Shown here one piece after another: positions 23,764-36,262 of a stretch of DNA of 64,000 nucleotides. This DNA is from Epinephelus fuscoguttatus (taxonomy: Eukaryota; Chordata; Actinopteri; Perciformes; Serranidae). The notes beneath the pieces were generated by a model. That model saw only the letters and a program-made list of their open reading frames with translations. It ran no database searches and was not told the DNA's origin. The stretch covers positions 36,682,633 to 36,746,632 of the forward strand of contig NC_064756.1 in NCBI RefSeq assembly GCF_011397635.1, read 5' to 3'. Each line of letters starts with the position of its first letter. Positions within the stretch are counted from its first letter, which is position 1. Both the position numbers and the translations under genes were made by a program.

Positions 23764-25016
23764 CATTGCAGTGCAGATCTGAAAGGCTGCGGCAGCTGTC
23801 GACAGACAACGACAATCCTTACCGCACCAGCAACTTGATTGCATACTAATGTTTTGGTATGACGCATCGCTCTCTTCTCTTCCTCCCCCCTAATCAGCCT
23901 CCCTCCCTGTTTTCCAATGCCTCCCTCTTTGCATATCTACCCTCTCTCCCTCCCCCTCCCATCTATTTTCATATGTCTCTCTCTTTCTTTCTTCTTACCC
24001 TCCCTCCCACCTTGCTCTTCACATTGTGTGGCAATGATATGGCACTGAGCTGCTGCTGGTACAACCCACCCACCACCTCTGCAACGACAAACAGAAATGT
24101 AACCTCATGGGACATCAACAAAGAAAAGGAAGGTGTTATACAGGTGGCAAACAGAGCAGTGTTTATAAATTTTGCAGACAGATTTGAGCAAACTTTTGCA
24201 ATATTTATATTATTATATTAATATTGATTATTTTCCTGATTATTCAACTAATTTTTGAGTCTATAGAGTATCAGAAAATAATGAGAAAACACAAACATTC
24301 CAAGCTAAGTAACAATGTGGCAAGACCACATTGTTTGTCAGTGTCTTCCAAAACGGAAATGCCAGTTACAAAAATGATTCATTGGAACATTTTTTTGATC
24401 TGCCTCCTGGTTATGATTAAGGACTGGTTGGGTCTTTTTTATAGCATCTTTAAGCTCATTGTTCTGGCTTTCTGGCCCAAGAATGAACTGTATCGGTTCA
24501 CTTTGCACTTGGCTGCAGCAGGCAGGTGTTCTCTTTGGACAAAGCTCCACAAACTGGCTGTGCGATACCTGACCCATGCCAAATAGTAGACGGACAAAGT
24601 GAATATACAGTAGTGGAGTATTTAGTGTTTTTATTGACCCTTCATATGTTTCTCAGTTACCTTTAAGCCATTGGTCCCAGGTGTTTTTAAAGACCCTTTG
24701 CTGCATTTCCCAGCAGTGTGTGAGCCACTGATCCTGTTTTTTTTAATTGACTCTACCTAGTGCTGCTCATGGGCATTTGAGCCTTCAATCCCAAGTGATT
24801 TTTACCAACCCGTCCCTGCTTTTCCAGCAACTTCTGTGCCACAAAATGTAGGTGTTTTAAGCCAAAATGTGATCTTTTCCTGACTATCTATAACCAAGTG
24901 TTTTTTGTGCCTACACCTAACCACACATTCACCACAGTGCTGTTGACAAATATAACATAGTAATATAACAAATATAATACCAGGGGCGAGCCCTAGTGCA
25001 CGCTAGTTACTAGTTA
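23091..25016. other. Intergenic, no gene seen
   Basis: Contains a (GT)n array at 23728-23762 and a pyrimidine-rich stretch at 23875-24010. No supported gene. Confidence 0.5.
23728..23762. repeat. (GT)n microsatellite
   Basis: About 17 GT units. Confidence 0.95.
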
Positions 25017-25482
25017 TAAAGTGGGATTTATACTTGTGTGGCAGAGCCTACGCCGTAGCCTACGCACATGACCTATGCCGTTCTGAGCATTTATATTTGT
25101 GCATGGTGTGTCTCAAAGGTAACATTACGAAATTCAACTCTACTGCAACTCACAGGGTTCACTGACAAAACAACTGTCTTAAACTAAAACATTTTCTAAA
25201 CAAATATAACGTGCTATTAGCATTAGACTTTATTATCTACACAATTTATTGTTTCTTATCTGTGAAATTTAAGTGAATAAAAGCTCTGTTTCCACTGAGG
25301 GAAATGGTCTCAGCTTACAAAAACAGACAGGAGGTCTGCCTCACCGCAATGTGTAGTTACATTTCCAGGGAGGTGCACGTCAGGCTATAGTGTAGGTTAC
25401 AGCGTAGGCGCCACGTTGATGCTGAGCCTATGCTGTAGCTACAGCGTTGGTTCAACGTAGAAGTATAAATTCCAGCTAAGGC
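25017..25482. mobile_element. PIF/Harbinger-type MITE
   Basis: The ends are inverted: GTGGGATTTATACTTGTGTG on the left, and CGTAGAAGTATAAATTCCAG on the right. Both are followed inward by the CCTACGCCGTAGCCTACGC-style repeats that mark teleost Harbinger ends. It is about 465 bp without a transposase. A trinucleotide target duplication is expected, but I could not fix the exact borders. Confidence 0.6.
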
Positions 25483-25920
25483 ACATACACACCAGTGGCA
25501 ACTGTTAACAAAAAAGCAGAAGGAATCTAATTTAGGGAGCTTTGCTTCTTTTTTCTCCTGTTCGTGTTTCTCATGTCCTTCCTTACTGACACTTTTGTGT
25601 TTGAAAGGCATGACTGCTCGCTGGACTTCCAGATGTGCTCAGCCAGTCAGTCTTGACAGATTTTGCACTTAAAGTAGCCACCGTACCGTAGCTTCTTGTC
25701 ACATGATCAAATAAAGACATTACATTAGGCAACATCCACATACATGTTACCCAATAATCATCTTTGTGTGCGTGTATTTGACAAAAATACAAAAAACAAA
25801 ACATAAACAATTCATTTAATTGAATAGTTTTGTTTTAGTTATGGTTTTTCTAGGTCATGTAGAATAAGCATGTAATGTGGTTATAGATTGCTACTGTCTA
25901 ATTTACAAAAGAACAGAACA

Positions 25921-25960
25921 GAAAAGAAAAGAAAAGAAAAGAAAAGAAAAGAAAAGAAAA
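25921..25960. repeat. (GAAAA)n microsatellite
   Basis: Eight perfect pentamer units. Confidence 0.95.
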
Positions 25961-27413
25961 CAAAAAATTATGACAGACATGGGTTTGCATTTTTGAGGGC
26001 ACATAGCCTGTAGCAAATGGCACCATTTTTAATTCAATGTGAGTTCTTCTTTGAACACAGGCGTGGTTCCAAGGTGGCAATCTGAATCATTTCCAAACCC
26101 TCCCTACCCCATGGGCGCTAGTGCAACAGCACTGCCTGTACTGTCTATATCTATGCCCCTGGTATCCGTAGTTTACAGAAATGCACAATGCTAACAATGC
26201 AAACACAACAGGGCTTTGGAATTTTATTCTGTCGCAACAATGGGCGGTCTGCTTGTTTGGCAAATTATGGCTAACTCCCAAGTGGCCTAAAATCCCTTAT
26301 TGCAGGTTTAAATATACTAGCACTGAGTGTTGATCAGAGACAAGATGGGAACAGTGGTGCAGTGCAAAAGTTAGACTGAGCTATACAGTTAGGTAGAGCC
26401 GAGGACGTGTGGCAGGAAAGTGAAAACATGGGTTATTCTAAGTGTCTGAACAGAAGAAATCCTATTTTTAAACAGAAAATCATCACATTGGAGAAGCAGT
26501 AACAGGTGAATGTCGGGCAGCTTTACTAAAGGACTAACTTGTTGAATTGTTAATTTTTTTGTTGATCGACTGACCAATTAATCCACTAATCGTTTCTGCT
26601 CTATAAATTGCATGAAGGGTTCTGTGCTTGTATAGCTGAATCCAGGTGAAAGCTCTCTGACTCACACCTGTTAAATCCTCTGTAGGTATGAAATAAAGAG
26701 GAGAGGAGACAGGTGAGAGATGGATTGTTAAGCCTTGGGGAAGTGAGACATTTGTTGCTCAATATAAGGAAGTTGGACATAATATTTTGGTGCCTAGTGA
26801 ATGTTGAGTGTTTGCTTTTCTGAGGCAGAGATTAGCCGTTATGGATTTTAGGATATGGGGCTCCACTGCTCTTTCTTCCTGTCTTTTTGCTGCAGTAAAA
26901 TCTTAAAAGAACAAGTTGGAAGAAGGAAAACACGATCTTTTCAGCAAATAATTTGGCCACGCAAACATCTCTGCCTTCCAGCCAGGAAGCCTAAAGCTGT
27001 CTTCTTCTCCTTCTTTTTTTGGTAATGGGAGTAGTTTTTTTTTTTTGCCTGAATCATTTCAGACCGCTGACAGACAGCAAGTCAAATGTTAGAACAGTGA
27101 ACGCTGTGCGAGACAGTGTGATAGGCTGCACAGAGAATCTGTTGCTAGGCTCACTGTGAACAGACCAGTCAAGTCTGACATATGTTTTCAAAGCAGCCCT
27201 CTTAGCAGCTTGCAGCAGTTGCCATGGAAACCCCAATGCCATTTCCCCCCATTGTTTGGACCGCTCGATATCCCGAAAGCTTTTTCAGAGTCCTGGTTTA
27301 TTAAAGCCTGGGAGACCAACAATGAGAGCTGGTTTTGTGCAGTTTGTTAGTGCGTTCATATATTCAGCATTTATGTGTGTACATTTTTGCAAGAATGCAT
27401 ATGTCTCTCCATA

Positions 27414-27416
<3 letters not shown>

Positions 27417-27448
<32 letters not shown>

Positions 27449-27508
27449 GCGCAGGATGTTTGGGTACATGAGTATCTGAGTTTGTGGCTGCATACTCAAG
27501 GATGCATG

Positions 27509-27549
<41 letters not shown>
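27417..27549. repeat. Two (GT)n arrays 64 bp apart
   Basis: Arrays at 27417-27446 and 27511-27549 are separated by unique sequence. Confidence 0.9.
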
Positions 27550-27552
<3 letters not shown>

Positions 27553-28529
27553 AGCAAGTTCAGTCTCTTTCAGAGGCGGTGACAAAGGAAAACGTCCTTC
27601 ACTTGACCTTCACAATAGATGAAAACATGGGCTGAGTCTGTGCTGCTCTCTGTTACCACAGCAGTGTGGGATTTATGGAAAACAAGAGATAACATAAAAA
27701 AAACAAAACAGAAATTATTTTTTTTCTAGTTTTAATTACTTTAGGTGAATCCTTTTTTGTTAAGTAGACAAAGTACTTTTAATCCTTAAATCTTCTTCAG
27801 ACTCAACACCTGGTACCATAAAAGCCCACTTTCCCTTGTGATTGGACACATTTTAATTTCAAACACGTGCAGTTTTGCCACGCCTGAACTTCTGATGTGT
27901 TACTGTTATAAGCTGCTCTGCATTTGAAGTTTAGTGTTGTTAATAAGTGAAATCCCTTGGTCAATAATTCTGAGCTTAATTCATTACATTAAAGTTATAA
28001 TGAAGTGCTCCCATTTGATGTGAGCAGCTTTTTTACACACATACCTACACACACACGCACGATATGACACAATTAACCCTTTTCCACCAAAATTAGCGTG
28101 TGTACATGGAGTTTTTAAACACGAGTAAACCAGCTGATAATAGATGTTGGACACCTTTCCCTCTGCCAGAAGGCCAGAGCTGTGTAGATCACTCTGCAGC
28201 AGACGAGTATGCCTCTCTGTGTGTTTGTGCGGAATTTTTTGGTGTGTCATGTTCAACGTCATGGAGGGGCCAGAAAATGAATCCGGTCCTACTCTGAAGC
28301 TGTCAAAATCGGATGCTTGGGCAATGACTTGCAGCGTCAGAAACCAACAACAAAATGCATCCTTTAACATCAGCATGATATGTGGCCGTTATAGTTTAAC
28401 GGTGCCCAGCGGTCTCAGGGGGAAATGCAGCAGGAGAAGGATGAAAGTTAAGGCGACGAAAGTCCAAATGGGGCGAGCAGGAGGGGGGGTGGATGGGTCC
28501 AACAAACATTGACTTTCGCCTAAGAGAGC

Positions 28530-28910
28530 AGTGTTCGTGTCCCGTAAGATTCTAAAGGTAACGTCTTAAATGTAACCACTTGCTTTTGCTGCCTAAACCT
28601 AACTACACATTTTTGTTGCTTAAACTCAACCGTGTGTATTTGTTGTTGAAGGAAAAAAAAACGTCAATTCCCGGTGTTTTACCGACATAGTGCATTTATT
28701 TTGAGAGAGACTGTATGTAAACGTTAAATTTACCGTGAAAATGGAGGTGTATTTTGAAAGAAGACAATGCATGTAACAGGCAGGACTTGACACGGTGTCC
28801 CAGAACGTCATCAGCCAACGCACTCAAGTTACTTTGCACGTTGTATATGCACGTGGAAAGTCCATGACCAAGTACATCAATATGTGACGAGGTCGGAGTG
28901 AGAATGTGTT
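28530..28910. repeat. Unclassified interspersed repeat with CCTAAACCTAAC motif
   Basis: TTGCTGCCTAAACCTAACTAC, shortened to its core GCCTAAACCTAAC, and TTGTTGCTTAAACTCAACCG form a loose internal repetition. They are followed by GACACGGTGTCCCAGAACGT, blocks I associate with a large teleost MITE-like family. A weaker relative is at about 24840-24930. Ends not defined. Confidence 0.35.
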
Positions 28911-29416
28911 GAGAAAACAGATTAATAAACAGTAGAAAGCAGCATAGGGACCTGTGAGAGCTTTACGGTGGCTTCTTTATTTGTCGCTTACTTATTAGGT
29001 CTCTCTTTCAAACTTGGTGCAGATAAATTTGGATCAACATTTGAGTGCAGCTTGGGCTGAGATGAATAGCATTGCATCTCACCCGTTTAGGGGCTAAAAT
29101 TAACGCGTTCACAAGGATGTTGAGTTTCCATCAATGCCAATTGTAACTGGATTTGATAAACACCCATGACTACCCGACCATGAGTAATTTGACCCTGGTG
29201 TGAATGCGAATTGTAACCTTTACCATCACATTAAAGATCCAAATGTTACTGGGTGTTAGCAGGTTTTCTGTGCAGTGGGAAAGAGGCTAATGTAACAGTG
29301 AAGTGTAATCATTTTTGGTAATGCTTTATTTCAGGGGCTCTCCAATCCAAATCGTTTTCTAATAATTCCTTAAACAGTTTCCCTGAAAGAATTAGGCTAT
29401 GTAATTTGGCAGTAAC
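28911..29416. other. Intergenic, no gene seen
   Basis: Nothing recognised before the Tc1 insertion. Confidence 0.45.
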
Positions 29417-29418
29417 TA

Positions 29419-31270
29419 CATGGAACAAAAATTTAAATGCAACACTTTTGTTTTCGGTCCAATTTTTCACAGGTTTAAGTTAAAGAAGACTTTTTTATGC
29501 ACACAAAGGACTAATTTCTGACATTTTGGTCGCAAATTTGTTAAAATATGTGTTAGTGAGCACTTCTTCTTTTCCAAGATCATCCATCCACCTGACAGGT
29601 GGGGCATATCAACATGCTCATCAGACAGCATCATTGCTTCACAGGCTTGCCTTGAGATGGTCACAATAAAAGGCCACTCTAAAATGTGCAGTTTGATGTT
29701 AGAATATATTCATTAGAATTTCACGACTAGTGCTACAGGAATGCCTCTTTTGGTCATACCACAAAGAATAGTTAGTATGTGGTGTGACCACTGTTTGCCT
29801 CATGCAGTGCAACACATCTTTTTTACATAAAGTTTATCAAGTTGTTGGTTGCAGCCTCTGAAATGTTGGCCCACTCCTCTTCAATGGCTGTATGAAGTTG
29901 CTGGATATTTGCAGGAACTGGAACACGCTGTTGTTCATGCCAATCCAGAGAATCACGCATGCTCAGTGGGTGCCATGTCTGGTGAGCTTTCAGGCCATGT
30001 AAGAACTGGGATGTTATTAGCTTCCAGAAATTGTGCACAGGTCCTTGCAACTAGGGGTGTCCCCGACTAAGAATTTTAATAGTTGTATCTGATTTGACAG
30101 ATTTTTCCTTTAGCCAACTAATCGTCAAATCGTGTTGTTTTCTCCCTCATTGATTAATGAGCTCATTTGCGTCAGTTTCCGCTAGAGAGAAAAGAGCTAA
30201 AACACCCAAATAAACAAATTTAATTCTTCAGTTGGCATAATAAGATAATAGTAAAAAAAGTAAAAGTGTTATCATTTTATCTTTATCTTTATTCCTTTCA
30301 CTTCATCAAGGTATGATGCTCTGAGCGCAGAGCGCTGCAGCCTCATCCATGTCTTTAACAGGAGCCGTTTCTGACTCGTCAGAACTTGCCATTTCATTCA
30401 CAAATAAACATCCAAAAACATCATCTTTCTGACTTCAAGTTACATCAGTAATCAACTCAGGTTCATACAAGTTCATCCACACGGACTGTGCGTCACCGCG
30501 CTCAATTGTTTGGCCATGTCGGGAAAAAAGTAGCCATATAAAAATTCGGAGTCTATCAAGAAAACAATCAGGGGTGAAATCCGTTTCAAGACACTTCAGG
30601 TAAATGAATAATCCTTCAAAATAGTTTGACTTGAGAGCCCATACCTCCTCCAGGCGCATTGTTTATGCGCTCCGCCACCGTAAATCATCACCACATGATT
30701 CCCGAGCATGGCAACACTACTGCTCACCGCTCCCTCAGGGGATGGGTCAAATGCGGAGAACAAATTTCACACACTCAGGTGTGGGACTTTAACTTTAAAT
30801 CATCGTAGGCCTTGATGCTGCTCTGATGGTCCTGCAGTGCACTCACTCACCTCAGATTATTTGGATCATTATTTATTATTTATTTATTATTTGGATCGAG
30901 CAACTGGGTGATTTATTCATGCATAGTAATGATTATGCCTACTGATTAAACGCACGTCATTTTCAATTTTTTATTAACAGAAATTAGGCTGATGTTTGTA
31001 TCATGAATTACTAGAAAACAAATACATTCTATGTCAAATCAAGATGTTCAGCAGCAGTGAGCACCCCCATATAGTCAGGATGGTACGGTCTTGTTTCATA
31101 ACCACATTTTGCGACGATTTGACAGCGAGACTGGCAGTCGAATCAGACTTCTCTGAATCGAATCACCGAATCATCGACTATTCGGGGTCACCCCTACTTG
31201 CAACACTGCATTATTATGCTTCAACATGAGGTCATGGGGACAGGTGGATGGCTTGACAATGGGGGTCTTG
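29419..31270 (-). mobile_element. Tc1/mariner transposon, copy B (left part), interrupted by a hAT element
   Basis: It starts after TA with CATGGAACAAAAATTTAAAT and CACTTTTGTTTTCGG, the same terminal repeat as copies A and C. The minus strand at 29823-29960 encodes RVPVPANIQQLHTAIEEEW, the C-terminal part of the transposase after the last catalytic residue. Sequence breaks off at 30051 and resumes at 31205 (GCATTATTATGCTTCAACATGAGG) around a hAT insertion. It is lost after about 31270. The other end may be the piece at 44353-44698. Confidence 0.8.
30052..31196. mobile_element. Non-autonomous hAT element with 8-bp target duplication
   Basis: The ends are inverted: TAGGGGTGTCCCCGACTA on the left, and the complement of TAGGGGTGACCCCGAATAGT on the right. 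The element is flanked on both sides by CTTGCAAC (30044-30051 and 31197-31204), the 8-bp duplication typical of hAT. Removing it rejoins the Tc1 sequence. It is 1,145 bp with no transposase. A short SINE/LINE-tail-like stretch (GTCAAATGCGGAGAACAAAT) lies inside near 30748. Confidence 0.85.
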
Positions 31271-31319
31271 GTATGTCTTGACCATTTACTTACAGTTTCT
31301 GAACTGTCAAGGGGCCATG

Positions 31320-31475
31320 TTTCTTTCATATTCAGTATTTTATCAACAGTGACTCCCCCTGTTCTGCATAAGATCAAGTCAGGCTGGAGAGCTGAATTAG
31401 GTTTGTCGTTGTCAGATGAATGGTGGGATGATGCAAGCAATACATTTATCCTCCTCTTGTATGAGGCTTAAGCCT
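31320..31475 (+). pseudogene. LINE (L1-like) ORF2 C-terminal fragment
   Basis: The plus strand reads VLHKIKSGWRAELGLSLSDE, then WWDDA, and after a one-base shift AIHLSSSCMRLK. This resembles the region after RT in teleost L1-like ORF2 proteins, which have an acidic W..D.G followed by an IHSSS.C.R motif. It is very short and frameshifted. Confidence 0.4.
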
Positions 31476-31476
31476 G

Positions 31477-31885
31477 ATTTATGGTTCTGTGGCATACCTA
31501 CGATGTACCTACGTCTTTGCCGTAACGCCGTCGTGAACCCTTCGAACTTCTCCGTCACTCCATTTCATCACAGTGCAATTCACCGCCAGAGCGGTAGGGG
31601 GCTGCGTTCCTTTCCTGAATGGTTATCGTTGTCTCTAGTTGATTCTTTGTTTAGCTTCCAGCTTTTCCGGTCGCAGTGAACAATGGCGACCGAGAGAGAG
31701 AGAATCTTGCTGGAGTTGGAGTTGTTGGATGTCGAAGAAAGTATGTTAATACTGCAACATCTACATCGCAACAGAAGATGTTTAAAGATGCTGGGGATGG
31801 CGTAATCTGGAAATACGGAACTGGAAATGTGTTGCTACCAAGCAAACCAATCACTGGTCATGCCCAAGCCTAGTGGAATACTGAA
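31477..31885 (+). mobile_element. PIF/Harbinger fragment with start of its transposase
   Basis: GCCTGATTTATGGTTCTGTG with CCTACGATGTACCTACG is a Harbinger-type left end. An ATG at 31683-31685 opens MATERERILLELELLDVEES, the typical N-terminus of teleost Harbinger transposase genes, but a stop follows within about 45 codons and the catalytic domain is missing. It is a truncated remnant. Confidence 0.6.
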
Positions 31886-32446
31886 TACTGATCTTTTTTG
31901 ATGTTATATTGAAGATATTGGAACCGTGCCATCTTTGGAATCCCTGGGGAGGGTGTTAGAATAAACAAAGGACTGTAATTTCTTTTGCCTCTTTAATAGC
32001 TTGTCACTGAATCCTCCTCTTATGGGTAATTTGCTCATCCCCCTAAAATATGTCCTGGCTGTGGGATTTAATGTTATTTCTGAAACTGGAAAAGATAAAA
32101 TTTTCTGTCCGTGGCTCAGCTGACATATTTTACATACACTGGCAGCCCCTCATCTCCCACTTTGAAACAATGCAATCTATCCCATTAGCCTAGTATGGGA
32201 AGTAAGACCAGAGAAAGATAACTTTGACTGTTCCGGGGCATACATTTACACAGTTACATGCATATTGGTGCATTTATTATGTAGACACATTTGTGCGGCG
32301 ATGTAACAGTGTGGGTACATACATAGTATGATGTACTAGCAGCTGAGTATTAACAGCTGACTTTTATTTATTTATTTATTTTTTTAAATTTTTTTATAAT
32401 TAATATCTATTTGTTTTTTAAAGTTTTAATTTTTCTGTTTACAAAG
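31886..32446. other. Non-coding spacer before the LTR element
   Basis: AT-rich with a T-rich run at 32370-32440. No gene. Confidence 0.45.
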
Positions 32447-32790
32447 TGTGACAGCCCCAGGGCCTCCACGAGGGTTTGGTGTTGGTGTTGTGTTATGTTC
32501 TTTTGTTTCAGAGTGCTGGTGGCTTGATTGGTGGTGGTGATTGGAGGCAGCTGGCCACTGTCTCCAGCCCTTTAAACCCGCCCTCCTGGAAACTTGGTGC
32601 CTCTTCTTTTTCCCCCTGGCACCATGCTGCGTTGACTGCATTTACTTGAGTTTCTGTATAGTTTAGCTTGCATTATAATACTTGGTTATATTGTTTATTC
32701 TTGAATTTTTGTTAAAAATAAATTACTTAATTTTATGTAACTCCCCATGTGTTTCCTTAGTTGTGATGGTCTTAGAGCCGGACCATAACA
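32447..32790 (+). repeat. 5' LTR
   Basis: It begins TGTGACAGCCCCAGGGCC and ends CCGGACCATAACA. It contains TTTAAACC (a possible TATA-like element) near 32571 and AATAAA at 32717-32722. The 3' copy matches over its first 254 bases. Confidence 0.88.
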
Positions 32791-32793
32791 AAA

Positions 32794-32811
32794 TGGGGGC
32801 TCGTCCAAAGG
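32794..32811 (+). promoter_or_regulatory. Primer binding site, tRNA-Pro type
   Basis: Three bases after the LTR, TGGGGGCTCGTCC matches the first 13 bases of the proline-tRNA primer site used by many retroelements; the last five differ. Confidence 0.7.
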
Positions 32812-34984
32812 GAGAGTAGGTGGTTAGTGGTGTTAATTCATGTGTTTGGTTGATGTGACACGTTTTTTTTTTGAGCACTTGGATGTGTTCACACTTGTCT
32901 TTTGTGCCGGTGTCCTGACAAATAGAGCTACCGCTCAGAATGACCTACCAACACCATGTGCGCATGTGCAGAGCGAAAAAAAAAAATTCCAGAGGACACG
33001 CCCATAATTTTAAACTACCCGGGATCTTCATGGTGGACAGAGCGGTCTTTTACAGGTAAATTAAATGAAATTATACAGTTCCTAAAGTTACGTTTTCTTA
33101 TCTAGTTTTGCTAGTATCTAGCACTGTTTGGGTATACAAAAGTTCGGATAACAAAATGACGTTACTAAAGGAGAGTAGGTAGCTTAGTGGTGTTAAGGGG
33201 GCAAAGAATGTGATTGAGGCTTGATGTGAGCACGCATTTTGTTTGTTTTTACAACCGCCATCTGCACTGTCTCAAGGTCCGATTTACAAAAGATATTGCG
33301 CTAATGAGTCCCTGTCCTTAAGGAGCTATCAAGCCAGCATCCCAGAGATACTATCAGATATGATGGCGCAAATACGCCCATAAAGTTTTGCAATTCAGTG
33401 CAATTTGCCCTTGTTTTGCGATTGAGTGAGCGGAGTGGTTTCCAGTGTTTAGGGCTTTTCTCCACATTTCAGTACACAGATTGGTTTATAATGAAAACTG
33501 CATGGAGCACAAAAGCCTCAAATTGTGTGTGTCTTTAATTAACGGAGGTGCGCACACACAGAGGTCTCCACAGTCACAAACCAACGTTCATCTATTTTGC
33601 TTCTTTTAACTTACTTCTCTAGTATTTAGCATCTATAACATAAGCTACTGAAATGTCCATTAAAATAGGCTACAGCTATTAATGTGAGTCAGGCAGGTCT
33701 GAAACGTGTTAGATTAAAGTCCGAGTGTCACTATAATGTAGTTCAGGTGTCACTGAATGTATCCAGGATTTCGCAGAAACATCACTACTGATGTTCTGTT
33801 TGATGCCAACAGCTGGCTGTGTGTCACAGCTGGCTGAAGCATTATGCAGCAGCTGAAACGATAAGTGCGTCTCCATACTGAGAAAGAGGATGTGCGCATT
33901 TACGCACGCGGCACAGCAGCGGTACTTCTTTATCACCGGATCGAGACTCCAATCGCATCCACGTTTCCCTCACTTGCGTCCTTTCCAAGCGAGGAGAGAG
34001 GAAACGAGGAAATATGTGTGAGACGTTCTTGCCTCTGAAGCGTCAAGTAAAGCAACATTTCTGATGACGGCGGTAGCTGATCACAGCTGGATCAGCTGTC
34101 GATCGGCTTTTAACAGCTGTAGCGACTTTGAGTTTGTGTCTGCATATATGTGCACTGTGTTAATACTAAAAGTGCACAGTTATCACTGCCAGAGCAGCAG
34201 TGTTTCCTCTCTGCAGCCTGTTACCTGTTTGACAAACACCTGTACCTGAATAAAAACCAGCATTCTGTAACTGTGTCCTGGGTCCTGCTTGGAGGCACAG
34301 GATCCATACCAGCAGAATGCGTTTATATTATCTATTAATTGTTTTAGTCTGTCTTTAATGATAATTTGATTGTGAATTCATTATTTAATAACCCAGAATA
34401 TGATTAGAGTGTCTGAGAGTGTTTGAACACTTGAAATTGTTTATTAGGCAAAATGTTTCAGTGAAAATGGAAATTATGTAACTCATATCAAATCTGACGC
34501 TCAGGATTTTTCAGTCTCACATGTGATAAATGTGATAAACAATGTAAGATGTAAATGTATTTAAAATGCTGCTGACAGACAGACTCTCCCTTACTTTAAT
34601 TTTATCCATAATAACAGTTAACGGGGGAAACAACAGATCATGAAAAGAAAAATCTTTCTAATAAATGAAGGAAGTTGTTTATGGTTCTTTTCGTTGATCA
34701 GACAAACAGATTTTTTAACTAGACGATGAATCAGAAAACAAATAAAATGTAAATCTTGGGAGTGATACACTTGAGTTTAATCTGTAATCTGTCTCCACTT
34801 CGGTATAAAACTGCAGTGATGCTGTGAAGTAGCAGAGCAATCCATTCAGCTGCAGCGTCTAATCAATAACTGATATCCAGTAAGAGGGCTTGTCAGCCAG
34901 TGAAAGACTTCTAGCAGTTCACTTGTTTAATCCAAGTTTATTAATATTAAACGTGTCGCGTGTCCAAATTGCACCAAATTTCGA

Positions 34985-35200
34985 CAGTGCACTCTCTTCT
35001 CAACTCAACTCAACTCAAACTTTATTTATAGAGCACATTTAAAACAACCGGGGTTGACCAAAGTGCTGTACAGATTAAAAGTAGCACGGATGTTAAAAGT
35101 AACCCATACAATGCCACAACTAAAATAAATACTAAAATACATAAACACAGTGCAATAATATAAAATAAAATAAAATAGAATAACACAAATTAAAATATAA
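34985..35200 (-). mobile_element. LINE-type 3' end in antisense
   Basis: CAACTCAACTCAACTCAAAC followed by TTTATTTATAGAGCACATTT and CAAAGTGCTGTACAG is the reverse of a typical teleost retroposon 3' end with a (GAGTT)n tail. The coding part is missing. It lies inside the Ginger-like element. Confidence 0.55.
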
Positions 35201-35593
35201 TTAAGAATTTGCCAGATGTCCACTTAAGCTCGATTAAAAGCCAGGGAGAAGAGATGAGTATATATTCTATCCCCAGCAATACACCTGCCAAGTGTGAAGT
35301 AGATTGGATGAACAGAGATTCCTTGCTTTATATAGAGGGATTGGGGGGGGGGTTCTGGGCTGAACAAACAGCAAAATTATTGTTAACAATGATGTGTGTG
35401 TGTGTGTGTGTGTGTGAAGTAAGAGACAAAGAGAAAGAATGCACATAAGATTTCAATCAAATCATTTGCCATATTAACCCTCAGTTAGAACTTGGTGTCA
35501 TGTAATATGGTAGCTAAATTTAGTGTGCTGTCTGTCTGTCTGTGTGTATGTCCATACAATTTATGTGACATCACTATTCCAGTACAGGCGAAC

Positions 35594-36224
35594 ATGGGGG
35601 AGAGGTATGACCAAGTAAGAAATGTTCTTACTTTTGGTCAGTATCCAGAGAGATACACAAAAACACAGAGGCAGACATTAAGACAATATGCAGCCAAGTT
35701 CAAGGTTTCTGGTCAGTAATAAAAAGTTGGAAATAATTTTTTTTCCATATAAATACATAAAAACAAGACCTAACATAGCTTTATTTTTTTCTTGATGCAG
35801 ATGGGGAACTTTTTAATGGACAGAGGAAGGCTGTGAGGACAAAGGCAGAGTGCAAAACCCTGTTTTGTGAATTCCATAGCAGCCCTACTGGAGGCCACAG
35901 CGGGATTTTTAAAACAAGAAATGCTTTGTCCAGTCGATTCTACTGACATTGAGAAATGGGTCAGTAACCAATGCCCTGCTGTCCTGATTAGCTGTTCATC
36001 TATTAGTTTTAATAATCAAATGTAACTGTTGCTACTTCAATTAGTTTTCTAACTCTCACTCCATAACCATTTACATTTTTCCTTTGAATTGTTCACTCTT
36101 CTTATTGGTTACCCTCAACAAACCCACTATTTTTTTTTATTTTTTTTTCTAGGTCAGTGAATGTGATCAGTGCCAAAGGGTTGGAAAACCACTTGTGATT
36201 GATGCTAAACTGGAAAGTATTAAG
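35594..36224 (+). pseudogene. Intron-split gypsy-integrase-like HHCC domain (Ginger/GIN type)
   Basis: Predicted exons are 35594-35711 (from ATG; donor CTG/GTCAGT), 35801-35959 (acceptor GATGCAG) and 36153-36224 (acceptor TTTTCTAG; donor AAG/GTATAT). The peptide contains YTKTQRQTLRQYAAKFKV, then CEFHSSPTGGHSGIFKTRNA, then RFY, and in the last exon VSECDQCQRVGKP. This gives the H-x5-H ... C-x2-C zinc-binding pattern at the N-terminus of gypsy integrases. Introns mean it did not come directly from the surrounding retrotransposon. A small out-of-frame deletion just after RFY puts TGA stops in exon 2, where W and neighbouring residues are expected. Domesticated GIN/KRBA2-like host genes share this domain; the flanking inverted repeats favour a transposon origin. 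Confidence 0.65.
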
Positions 36225-36262
36225 GTATATGAGCTTTTTGGTTTATGTGAGTTACTGACTAC

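Larger units (their letters stand above)
25483..28529. other. Intergenic with microsatellites, no gene seen
   Basis: Holds (GAAAA)n at 25921-25960, (GT)n at 27417-27446 and 27511-27549, and an RFX-like half-palindrome GTTGCCATGGAAAC at 27218-27231. No protein gene is supported. Confidence 0.5.

Noticed and set aside
35594..36224. A domesticated host GIN/KRBA2-type gene
   Set aside because: The exons lie within flanking inverted repeats with a 4-bp duplication, the frame is broken in exon 2 and the catalytic domain is absent, so a transposon relic is more likely.
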